A stretch of DNA of 7,524 nt from Thermoanaerobacterales bacterium. GTDB taxonomy: Bacteria; Bacillota; Thermosediminibacteria; Thermosediminibacterales; Tepidanaerobacteraceae. A model generated the notes under the pieces. That model saw only the letters and a program-made list of their open reading frames with translations, made no database searches and was not told the DNA's origin. Shown here piece after piece: positions 1 through 5,579 of this stretch. A program made the position numbers and the translations under genes. Numbering within the stretch: position 1 is the stretch's first letter; each line of letters begins with the position of its first letter. The DNA lies in NCBI GenBank assembly GCA_012841995.1, contig DUTQ01000051.1:1-7524 (forward strand), given 5' to 3'.

Positions 1-258
1 ATACTCAAACATTTAAGCCACCTTCCAGTGATAGTTGATCCCAGTCATGCTGCCGGTAATTGGAGATGGGTAACTCCACTTGCAAGAGCAGCTGTAGCTG
101 CTGGCGCTGACGGGTTGATGATTGAAGTTCACCCAAACCCGAAGCTGGCCGTATCAGATGGCCCTCAATCCCTAACTACTGACAAACTTATGGAGTTGAG
201 TGAACAATTAAAACAGTTGGCCCAAATATGTGATAGGTATTTTGGAAATAAAGATTAA
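1..258 (+). CDS. aroF: 3-deoxy-7-phosphoheptulonate (DAHP) synthase, C-terminal part
   Basis: This is the last 85 codons of a gene whose start lies upstream of the window. The reading frame is open from base 1 and ends in TAA. DAHP synthase condenses phosphoenolpyruvate with erythrose 4-phosphate in the cytosol, the entry step of the shikimate pathway to aromatic amino acids. Visible signatures are DPSHAAG (a histidine that serves metal and substrate binding in the family), [14 protein letters not shown] (with the metal-ligand glutamate) and SDGPQSL (with the metal-ligand aspartate). This arrangement is typical of the microbial type I-beta group, usually about 340 residues, so roughly three quarters of the protein is missing here. 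Any N-terminal regulatory domain cannot be judged. The gene is followed by a long non-coding gap and no other aromatic-pathway gene, so it is probably the last gene of its transcript. The symbol is the usual one for this group; aroG or aroA(G) is used in some genomes. Confidence 0.93.
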   Translation: MLKHLSHLPVIVDPSHAAGNWRWVTPLARAAVAAGADGLMIEVHPNPKLAVSDGPQSLTTDKLMELSEQLKQLAQICDRYFGNKD

Positions 259-773
259 AAGGGAGAACTCAACATCAATTAGATTTCTTTTGGTAATACT
301 GGCAGTGGAAGAACTATAAACTTTATCATCATTATGTAGATAAAATTTGGACTTCATTATATAATAGGTTTGGAATATTAATCCAATAAGAACTTTATTT
401 CACAATTTGTAATCAAATCATACAAAGCCTAATGAACTTGCTTAATTCCGATGATCTTATAAAATACAAACCAACGACTTTTATCATTTCACTATTTTAT
501 GAACATTTAATGGGGTATGAGTAATAAAATATATATAACTATAAAATTTAAAAAAACTCGTTTAAAAAAAGAGGATTTTTAGATTTCATGTCGAATATGT
601 GATGTTGTGTTTAGTGCAAAAACAAATGTATTTTGCATAAGCACAATGTTTTTGTCTGATAATTAACTCGCTCAGATACATAACCAACAGTAAATATGTT
701 AGCAAATGGTTAATTATATCATTGAGAATATACAAAACACTGGTTGGTTTTAATATAAAGGGAGGAATAGGCT
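259..773. other. Long non-coding region between aroF and dapG
   Basis: This stretch of about 515 bases is very AT-rich, and I find no credible coding region on either strand. There is no clear intrinsic terminator for aroF: the best small hairpin, TTTATC at 322-327 with GATAAA at 339-344, lacks a proper T-run. A short perfect inverted repeat, TGCAAAA (615-621) with TTTTGCA (631-637), lies in the second half, and a 0A-box-like heptamer lies at 589-595. A poor sigma-A-like pair, TTGCAT (633-638) and GATAAT (658-663) with a 19-base spacer, could start the dapG transcript. I looked for a lysine riboswitch or T-box leader, since a lysine-pathway gene follows, and recognised neither. The region may contain a decayed gene or an unrecognised regulatory element. 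Confidence 0.6.
589..595 (+). promoter_or_regulatory. Possible Spo0A box (TGTCGAA)
   Basis: The heptamer is identical to the core 0A box bound by the sporulation regulator Spo0A. It lies about 180 bases before the dapG start, inside a longer motif GAGGATTTTT-N8-TGTCGAATAT (571-598). A single 7-base match is expected about once by chance in a window this size when both strands are counted, so the match alone is weak. The spore-related gene downstream and the link between aspartokinase and dipicolinate supply make it worth noting. Confidence 0.2.
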
Positions 774-1979
774 ATGGCTCTGATAGTGCAAAAATTCGGA
801 GGAACATCATTGAGGACCCCAGAAAGCCGTAAAGCCGTTTTGCGTCACATAATAAGGGCAAAAAGAGCAGGGAATGATGTTGTTGTAGTTGTTTCAGCAA
901 TGGGGAAGAATGGGGATCCTTATGCTACAGATACATTGATAGGGTTGCTAGAACCCTACTCTGGCGAGATTTGCTTGAGGAATAGAGATTTACTTATATC
1001 ATGTGGCGAAATTATATCAGCTTCAGTAATGGCATCATATATCCAATCAAATGGTTTTGATGCAGAAGCTATGACGGGTTTTCAGGCGGGTATTATTACA
1101 GACGATGATTTTGGATCTGCTCAAATTTTAAGGATTGATACAAGTCCTGTAATGGACAGAATCAAAAATGGAAAAATAGCTGTAATTGCGGGCTTTCAGG
1201 GAGTAACGGAAAGTGGCGAGATAACGACATTAGGGCGGGGAGGCAGTGATATAACGGCATTGGCATTAGGCGGGTATCTAAAGGCTGATGTTGTAGAAAT
1301 ATACACTGATGTCCCAGGTATTGCCATTTGTGACCCACATATCATACCAGAAGCGCCAGTTTTATCACATATATCATATAGTGAGGTTCTTGCTCTAGCG
1401 GAAAATGGCGCAAAGGTCCTCAATCCAAGAGCGGTTAAAACTGCAATGGAGTTTAAAATTCCATTTAGGGTGAGATCTACATTTGGAGAAGATACGGGCA
1501 CATTAGTTGGCCATAAGCACCACGATTTTCCTATCTCTGGGATATCTGTCCAATGCAACTTGGCTTTTGTCGTATTTAACCGTGAAGTTTGTTTTCAGTT
1601 AGAAGAGCTTAAATTTATGTCATCAAAGCTGGGAGAATTTGTAGATATGCCAGCAAATAAGAGTAAGGCCTTACTTATACCCGAAGAAAAGATACCACTG
1701 GCTTCTCGTGTGGCAAAAAGCCTTAATGCTCAAGTGAAAATAATCAAAGGGCTTGGGAAAGTTTGTGCTGTTTACAATGAAAGAGACATCGCTTTAAACC
1801 GGGAGGGAACAATTGCTCAGCAAATTGAGGTTATATTAAAAGATATGAAGGTTCCTATAAATACCATAAAAAGGTTTTCAAACCACTTTTTTGCTGTAAT
1901 TCCTCAAGAGTTTTGCCCACAAGCGGCAAAGGCAGTTTTTGATGAATTTTTCATAAAAAACAAACGACAAGCCATATAA
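774..1979 (+). CDS. dapG: Aspartokinase (DapG-like, monofunctional)
   Basis: This 401-residue enzyme phosphorylates L-aspartate with ATP to L-aspartyl phosphate, the first step toward lysine, threonine, methionine, diaminopimelate and dipicolinate. The kinase domain (about 1-245) carries KFGGTS at 7-12, VVVVVSAMGK at 36-45, the DapG-type GDPYATD at 47-53, SCGEIISA at 76-83, GRGGSD at 154-159 and TDVPGI at 178-183. The length and the GDPYATD segment match Bacillus DapG (about 404 residues) better than the lysine-sensitive LysC. The C-terminal regulatory region (about 252-400) should hold two ACT domains. The second (about 328-393) is recognisable, but the first is short and degenerate, lacking the usual 'PGVAAKIF'-like helix. 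ATG at 774 is preceded by GGAGGAA (761-767) at 6 bases, so the start is secure. It lies 117 bases before asd on the same strand, the next enzyme in the pathway. Function is firm; the inhibitor class is not. Confidence 0.93.
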   Translation: MALIVQKFGGTSLRTPESRKAVLRHIIRAKRAGNDVVVVVSAMGKNGDPYATDTLIGLLEPYSGEICLRNRDLLISCGEIISASVMASYIQSNGFDAEAMTGFQAGIITDDDFGSAQILRIDTSPVMDRIKNGKIAVIAGFQGVTESGEITTLGRGGSDITALALGGYLKADVVEIYTDVPGIAICDPHIIPEAPVLSHISYSEVLALAENGAKVLNPRAVKTAMEFKIPFRVRSTFGEDTGTLVGHKHHDFPISGISVQCNLAFVVFNREVCFQLEELKFMSSKLGEFVDMPANKSKALLIPEEKIPLASRVAKSLNAQVKIIKGLGKVCAVYNERDIALNREGTIAQQIEVILKDMKVPINTIKRFSNHFFAVIPQEFCPQAAKAVFDEFFIKNKRQAI

Positions 1980-2010
1980 CAGGATAAAAAAAGGATTTAA
2001 CGATTAAATG

Positions 2011-2040
2011 TTGAATATATGAAGTTTATACAGCAATAAT
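2011..2040 (+). promoter_or_regulatory. Candidate sigma-A promoter for asd
   Basis: TTGAAT (2011-2016, four of six bases of the -35 consensus) and AATAAT (2035-2040, five of six bases of the -10) are separated by 18 bases. Transcription would begin near 2047, giving a leader of about 50 bases. There is no terminator between dapG and asd, so asd may also be read through from dapG and this site would be an internal promoter. In DNA this AT-rich, chance matches are common. Confidence 0.3.
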
Positions 2041-2081
2041 GAATATTTATACTTTAAAGTCATCTGTTAACAAGAAATATG

Positions 2082-2087
2082 AGGGAG
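2082..2087 (+). promoter_or_regulatory. Ribosome binding site deciding the asd start
   Basis: AGGGAG lies 9 bases before ATG at 2097. The upstream in-frame ATG at 2079 overlaps this site and has no good Shine-Dalgarno sequence of its own, so 2097 is the preferred start. Confidence 0.7.
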
Positions 2088-2096
2088 TGTGTTTTA

Positions 2097-3110
2097 ATGA
2101 AAAATTACAATGTAGCAGTAGTTGGCGCCACAGGAGCGGTAGGTCAGACTATACTCGGGATTTTGGAGGAGAGGGATTTTCCTGTAAAGAACCTATTGCC
2201 TTTGGCATCGAGCAGATCTAAAGGGATGACGATAAAATTCAAGGGCGAAGATATAGAAGTTGGTGAGGCAAAACCCGAAGCTTTTGAAGGTATAGATCTG
2301 GCGTTTTTTTCGGCTGGCACAGGTGTAAGTCGCAAACTAGCACCAGAAGCAGTGAAAAGAAGCGTATTAGTAGTAGATAACAGCAATGCCTTCAGAATGG
2401 AGCCTGATGTTCCGCTAGTTGTACCTGAAGTTAATCCCGAGGCAATTGCAAGGCACAAGGGTCTTATAGCAAATCCTAACTGTTCTACTATTCAAATGGT
2501 GTTGGCATTAAAGCCCATTTATGATGAATCTAAGATAAAAAGAGTAGTTGTCTCAACTTATCAGGCAGTATCTGGGACAGGTGTAGAGGCCATTGAGGAG
2601 TTAAAGCTTCAATCACAAGAAATCATAAAGGGCATAGAACCTGAAGCAAAGGTTTATCCACATACCATAGCATTTAATGCCCTGCCACATATAGATGTTT
2701 TTGATGAAACGGGTTACACCCTTGAAGAATGGAAGATGGTAAGAGAGACGAAAAAGATATTTGAAGATGACAGTATAGAGGTTACTGCAACTACTGTAAG
2801 GATTCCAGTTATCAATTCTCATTCGGAATCGGTGAATATAGAGACAATTGATAAGATAACACCTGAAAGGGCGCGGGAGATTCTTTCCAAGGCCCCCGGA
2901 ATTAAAGTCTATGACGATCCCAAGAATAATATATATCCTCTTGCTAGGGATGTATCTGGTGCTGATGAAGTCTATGTGGGAAGAATTAGGGAAGATTTTA
3001 CTATACCATGTGGTTTGAATATGTGGATAGTTGGCGATAACCTGCGAAAAGGCGCTGCATTAAATGCCATTCAGATTGCTGAATATGCAGCAGAACATGA
3101 TTTGATTTAA
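2097..3110 (+). CDS. asd: Aspartate-semialdehyde dehydrogenase
   Basis: This 337-residue enzyme reduces L-aspartyl 4-phosphate with NADPH to L-aspartate 4-semialdehyde, the second step of the aspartate family pathway. The nucleotide-binding loop GATGAVG is at residues 10-16, followed by SAGTGVS at 72-78 and DNSNAFR at 94-100. The catalytic cysteine is C129 in ANPNCSTIQ, the substrate-binding arginine is in TVRIPV (near R235), and the active-site histidine is H242. The family usually reads GHSE around that histidine, whereas this protein reads SHSE, a small oddity beside the active site. Length and motif order are normal for the bacterial enzyme. An in-frame ATG at 2079 would add six residues, but the ribosome binding site and the MKNYNVAVVGATG beginning favour 2097. 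It follows dapG on the same strand and is followed by a strong terminator-like element, so dapG-asd probably form a two-gene unit. Confidence 0.96.
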   Translation: MKNYNVAVVGATGAVGQTILGILEERDFPVKNLLPLASSRSKGMTIKFKGEDIEVGEAKPEAFEGIDLAFFSAGTGVSRKLAPEAVKRSVLVVDNSNAFRMEPDVPLVVPEVNPEAIARHKGLIANPNCSTIQMVLALKPIYDESKIKRVVVSTYQAVSGTGVEAIEELKLQSQEIIKGIEPEAKVYPHTIAFNALPHIDVFDETGYTLEEWKMVRETKKIFEDDSIEVTATTVRIPVINSHSESVNIETIDKITPERAREILSKAPGIKVYDDPKNNIYPLARDVSGADEVYVGRIREDFTIPCGLNMWIVGDNLRKGAALNAIQIAEYAAEHDLI

Positions 3111-3139
3111 AAAGATACAAATGCGGGATTTAATAAAAT

Positions 3140-3272
3140 AAAAAAGAGCTGTCTCATATTAATAATTGATTCCGGTGTAGAAAGTATTTCAGGTAAAGAT
3201 GACGGCACCTCTCCCGGAAGCATCTACACCCAAATCAAAATTACTTTTGTTTATGAGATGGCTCTTTTTTTT
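3140..3272 (+). terminator. Nested hairpin element acting as terminator after asd
   Basis: The outer arms 3140-3158 and 3252-3270 form a 19-base-pair stem in RNA, counting the A-T base and two G-U pairs. The 3' arm runs directly into eight T (3265-3272), as in an intrinsic terminator. Unlike a normal terminator, the arms enclose 93 bases that fold again: GGTGTAGA (3174-3181) pairs perfectly with TCTACACC (3223-3230), extended outward by GATT (3168-3171) with AATC (3233-3236). AGGT (3191-3194) with ACCT (3207-3210) gives a smaller inner stem. The outer ends (GAGCTGTCTCAT) resemble terminal repeats of some Firmicute insertion sequences, so this may be a miniature mobile element reused as a terminator, or a structured small RNA. 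Termination is likely; the rest is open. Confidence 0.7.
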
Positions 3273-3289
3273 ATTAAAATTTATTTTAT

Positions 3290-3320
3290 TTGTGGCTAAT
3301 CACAATTATACGCATATTAT
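3290..3320 (+). promoter_or_regulatory. Weak candidate promoter before the propeller-SPOCS gene
   Basis: TTGTGG (3290-3295) and CATATT (3313-3318) are 17 bases apart and could be a poor sigma-A promoter. Alternatively CATATTAT (3313-3320) resembles the CATA-NNN-T -10 element of the mother-cell factors sigma-E and sigma-K, which would suit a spore-coat gene. I could not find a convincing matching -35 for the sporulation factors. The preceding terminator means that the downstream gene needs a promoter somewhere in 3273-3400. Confidence 0.2.
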
Positions 3321-3391
3321 CCTTGCCCATTGAGACGCAAACACAAATCCTTTCATAGATGAATAGTATGTATGAAGAGGAAAGGTTTTTA

Positions 3392-3400
3392 AAAGGAGGG
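3392..3400 (+). promoter_or_regulatory. Strong ribosome binding site fixing a GTG start at 3407
   Basis: AAAGGAGGG lies 6 bases before GTG at 3407. An in-frame ATG at 3359 would add 16 residues, but those codons run through this Shine-Dalgarno sequence and have no good site of their own. Confidence 0.8.
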
Positions 3401-3406
3401 AAGAGT

Positions 3407-4843
3407 GTGAGACCAGTATATAATTTGCAGTGGGCAAGTAAGGACCTTGGCCAGGAAACTAGAATTGCTTTGGGTGATGTGAATGCTGACGGCAGCCTAG
3501 AAATAGTTGCAGGTACATGTGCAGCAGTTTCAGGTGGTTCCAATTTATATGTATTTAAGTATACGGGTAAAACTTATCATCAATTGGCTAGGGAGTCTTT
3601 GGGCAATCATGATACGAAATGTATAAGGGTTTTTGATATAGATAGAGATGGGATAGATGAAATAATAATAGGAAGTAATCGAGCAATTCTCATATATAAG
3701 ATGAGGGGAAACCGACTTGTTAAAATAGCGGAAGCTACAGTAGGGGGAACTGTTGTCTCTCTTACGGCAGCAGATATTGATGGTGACAGATGTCCGGAGA
3801 TTGTGGCTGCTGTTTCCGGAAAATCCACCATATATATTTTCCGATTTGATGGAAGTCTTACACTAGTAAAACAGGAAGCTTTTAGGTCAAATGTCGCTTG
3901 TGTAAGTACTGGTGATGTGGACGGTGATGGTTGCCATGAGTTAGTTGTTAAAACCTATGGAAGTGATGGATGTTTCATTTCTGTAATATCATACAGCAAA
4001 GGTATAAAACGTGAAAAGATGAGGTGCCGTGTAGCTTCAGGTGGTCGGGAATTCTTGGTTGTAAAGGACATGAATCGGGATGGAAAGGCTGAAATTATAA
4101 CAGATTGTACAGACCGCAAAGTAAGGATATACGGGGTATTGGGGACAGATTGCAAGGTGGTGTGGGAAAGCCCGACACTTGATAAACCTCCTAGGGATGT
4201 AGATGCATATGATGTGGACAATGATGGCGATATTGAGCTGGTGATTGTAAGCCTTGATACAGTATATATATACGGGTGGCAAAATAGGCGGATTATCCTT
4301 GAGTGGACACAAACTATACCAAATGGCGTCATATGTGTTGCTATTGGAGAGCTTGATAAAAGGAATTATGGGGAAATAGTTTTGGGAACGGTCTATGGTT
4401 ATATTTATGTTATGGAAGCAAGAAGAGACAAGGACCGGGGCAAGCTCTGGGTGGGTAAGGTTCAGGCGTTGATTCAAGATACTGTGGAAATACCACCAGG
4501 AAAACCTGACGCTGCAAAAGGCGTAGAGGCACAGGCCAGGTTTTCCATAGATGAAGTAAAGGTTTTGTGTGATAAGGTCATAGTAGATGGTGATGTCACA
4601 GCGAAAATCCTTTATGTGGCGGCAATACCAAGCCAGCCTGTTCACTTTTTCCAGGCCACGTTTCCGTTTTTGGAGTTTATTCACCTTCATGGTGCTGACC
4701 CTGGGATGGAAGCATTGGTATTTTTTAACGTAGAGCATGTAAATGTAAGTGTAGTAGGGCCTAGAAAGATAAAAGTCACCATACTTTTTGAGATGCTTGT
4801 TAAGCTTGTTAAGCCGTATTGGGATCCATGCTGGGATTGTTGA
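3407..4843 (+). CDS. FG-GAP/VCBS beta-propeller fused to a SPOCS (DUF3794) domain
   Basis: The 478-residue product has seven repeats with the D-x-D/N-x-DG-x-x-E calcium-loop pattern of FG-GAP/VCBS (integrin-alpha-like) blades. They begin near residues 24, 77, 123, 170, 221, 269 and 315, a spacing of 46-53 that fits a seven-bladed propeller. The last copy (GELDKRNYGE) is degenerate. From about 355 to 470 the sequence changes to a SPOCS/DUF3794 domain: VIVDGDVTAKILYVA, PVHFFQATFPFLEFI, GADPGM and the closing PRKIKVTILFEMLVKLVK are typical. SPOCS domains occur in SipL and other spore-envelope proteins, where they bind morphogenetic partners. The protein ends in YWDPCWDC, a terminal C-x-x-C. I see no signal peptide or membrane segment, so a mother-cell cytosolic protein recruited to the forespore surface is plausible. 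Start at GTG 3407 rests on the strong ribosome binding site. Domain calls are confident; the spore-coat role is inferred. Confidence 0.88.
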   Translation: MRPVYNLQWASKDLGQETRIALGDVNADGSLEIVAGTCAAVSGGSNLYVFKYTGKTYHQLARESLGNHDTKCIRVFDIDRDGIDEIIIGSNRAILIYKMRGNRLVKIAEATVGGTVVSLTAADIDGDRCPEIVAAVSGKSTIYIFRFDGSLTLVKQEAFRSNVACVSTGDVDGDGCHELVVKTYGSDGCFISVISYSKGIKREKMRCRVASGGREFLVVKDMNRDGKAEIITDCTDRKVRIYGVLGTDCKVVWESPTLDKPPRDVDAYDVDNDGDIELVIVSLDTVYIYGWQNRRIILEWTQTIPNGVICVAIGELDKRNYGEIVLGTVYGYIYVMEARRDKDRGKLWVGKVQALIQDTVEIPPGKPDAAKGVEAQARFSIDEVKVLCDKVIVDGDVTAKILYVAAIPSQPVHFFQATFPFLEFIHLHGADPGMEALVFFNVEHVNVSVVGPRKIKVTILFEMLVKLVKPYWDPCWDC

Positions 4844-4879
4844 ACAGCTATTGAGGAGTGGTATTGTTCAACTGTTCAA
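4839..4879. terminator. Inverted repeats across the convergent gene ends
   Basis: TTGAACAG (4840-4847) pairs perfectly with CTGTTCAA (4872-4879), and GTTGAAC (4839-4845) pairs perfectly with GTTCAAC (4866-4872). The two pairings exclude each other. They cover the stop codon of the propeller gene and the last codons of the opposing gene, where a bidirectional terminator would be expected. Neither strand has a clear T-run, so intrinsic termination here would be weak. Confidence 0.35.
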
Positions 4880-5432
4880 TTTGGTTAAGACTACCTTCAC
4901 AAGTTGTTATGGAATCAAATATTTTGTTTATAGATTGACTCTGAATGAGTGAATTTTGCGCCTGTGCCATTGAAGAAATGGCCTGCTGCATTGATTGAAC
5001 AACCTGCATGTCACTTGCAACTTGTTGTTCATAACATTCTTTTTCCATCTGCTCAATTATTGCTTTATACTGTGCGGCGTTCATCTGAAGATTTTGAAGT
5101 CCCAATTGAGCTGCCTGTTGAAGCTGTTGTGCATTGTTGAAAAGATTCTCCAGGCGTTTAGAATCAGCAAGGCAGGTTGATGCTTGATTTAATGTGCTTT
5201 GAATTTGTTGTTCTGATGACAGCTGTTGTTCTCGAGCTGCATTTGTAAGACATTCTATATCCTGGTAAAATTGTTTATGTTGTTCATTTTGGTATTGCAT
5301 GTTTTTCGATAGTTTTTGTTCATTTATTATTTGCTCGATGTATTTTGCCGAGTCAGTTGAAAGTTGTTCGCTCACTTCGCTCATTGTCTTGTCATCCTTG
5401 CTTTTACCAGTGACATCTTTTTTATTGGCCAT
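4848..5432 (-). CDS. Glutamine-rich, probably coiled-coil protein of unknown function
   Basis: I do not recognise this 194-residue protein. About 36 residues (near 19%) are glutamine, and alanine, serine, asparagine and leucine are also common. The only proline is the next-to-last residue. After a charged lysine-rich start (MANKKDVTGKSKDDK), the rest is predicted by eye to be long amphipathic helix, probably coiled coil. Four cysteines are spread along it (ECLTN, TCLAD, KECYE, TTCEG). There is no signal peptide or membrane segment. The start at 5432 is preferred because AAGGATGGTG (5448-5439) sits 6 bases before it; an ATG at 5444 lies inside that site and would add four residues. The gene converges on the propeller-SPOCS gene with only 4 bases between the stop codons. 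A structural spore or envelope protein is possible by context only. Composition alone cannot assign homology. Confidence 0.8.
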   Translation of the reverse strand: MANKKDVTGKSKDDKTMSEVSEQLSTDSAKYIEQIINEQKLSKNMQYQNEQHKQFYQDIECLTNAAREQQLSSEQQIQSTLNQASTCLADSKRLENLFNNAQQLQQAAQLGLQNLQMNAAQYKAIIEQMEKECYEQQVASDMQVVQSMQQAISSMAQAQNSLIQSQSINKIFDSITTCEGSLNQIEQLNNTTPQ

Positions 5433-5438
5433 ATTTTT

Positions 5439-5448
5439 CACCATCCTT
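5439..5448 (-). promoter_or_regulatory. Ribosome binding site for the glutamine-rich gene
   Basis: Read on the minus strand, AAGGATGGTG resembles AAGGAGGTG with one extra base and stands 6 bases before ATG at 5432. It contains the alternative ATG at 5444, which argues against that earlier start. Confidence 0.6.
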
Positions 5449-5532
5449 CAAATGTATTTCAATAATTTAATATTCCCTGTTTCAAAATAAGCATTCATAG
5501 AATAGCTGAGCTCAAAAAAGGATAAAATAAAG

Positions 5533-5550
5533 AAAGCTTTATTTCGAAAT
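5533..5550. repeat. Two adjacent perfect palindromes in the divergent intergenic region
   Basis: AAAGCTTT (5533-5540) is followed directly by ATTTCGAAAT (5541-5550). They lie 30 bases upstream of the stress-protein start, between two divergently transcribed genes, where a repressor operator could sit. I do not recognise the binding protein, and no good sigma-A or sigma-B promoter could be placed beside them. Confidence 0.35.
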
Positions 5551-5579
5551 GTAAAATATAAATAGGAGGAATATAGTAA

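Noticed and set aside
292..336. A P-loop-like GNTGSGRT reading in the aroF-dapG gap
   Set aside because: It is bounded by stop codons within 20 codons (TAG at 280-282 and TAG soon after the motif), so it is too short to be a gene remnant on this evidence.
600..773. Lysine riboswitch or T-box leader before dapG
   Set aside because: Neither the conserved T-box sequence nor a lysine-aptamer core was seen, and no terminator/antiterminator pair precedes the start codon.
3140..3272. An insertion sequence or complete transposon
   Set aside because: The terminal arms resemble insertion-sequence ends, but only 93 bases lie between them. There is no transposase and no clear target-site duplication, so at most it is a miniature derivative.
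4037..4738. A 233-codon open frame antisense to the propeller-SPOCS gene
   Set aside because: The forward frame has seven clear repeats and a known domain. The antisense product has no recognisable family and no ribosome binding site, and is best explained as a shadow of the repeat-rich gene.
3407..4843. The propeller protein as a secreted or surface integrin-like adhesin
   Set aside because: The start has no hydrophobic signal sequence, there is no anchor or LPXTG motif, and the C-terminal SPOCS domain points to an intracellular sporulation role instead.
5469..5477. Minus-strand GGGAATATT, matching the sigma-F/sigma-G -10 pattern upstream of the glutamine-rich gene
   Set aside because: The only -35-like GCTTA lies about 10 bases away rather than the usual 15-16, so the pair does not form a proper forespore promoter.
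5496..5504. CATAGAATA, a good match to the sigma-E/sigma-K -10 element, before the stress-protein gene
   Set aside because: No matching -35 lies at the required distance; the nearest AATATT (5469-5474) is 21 bases away, which is too far.
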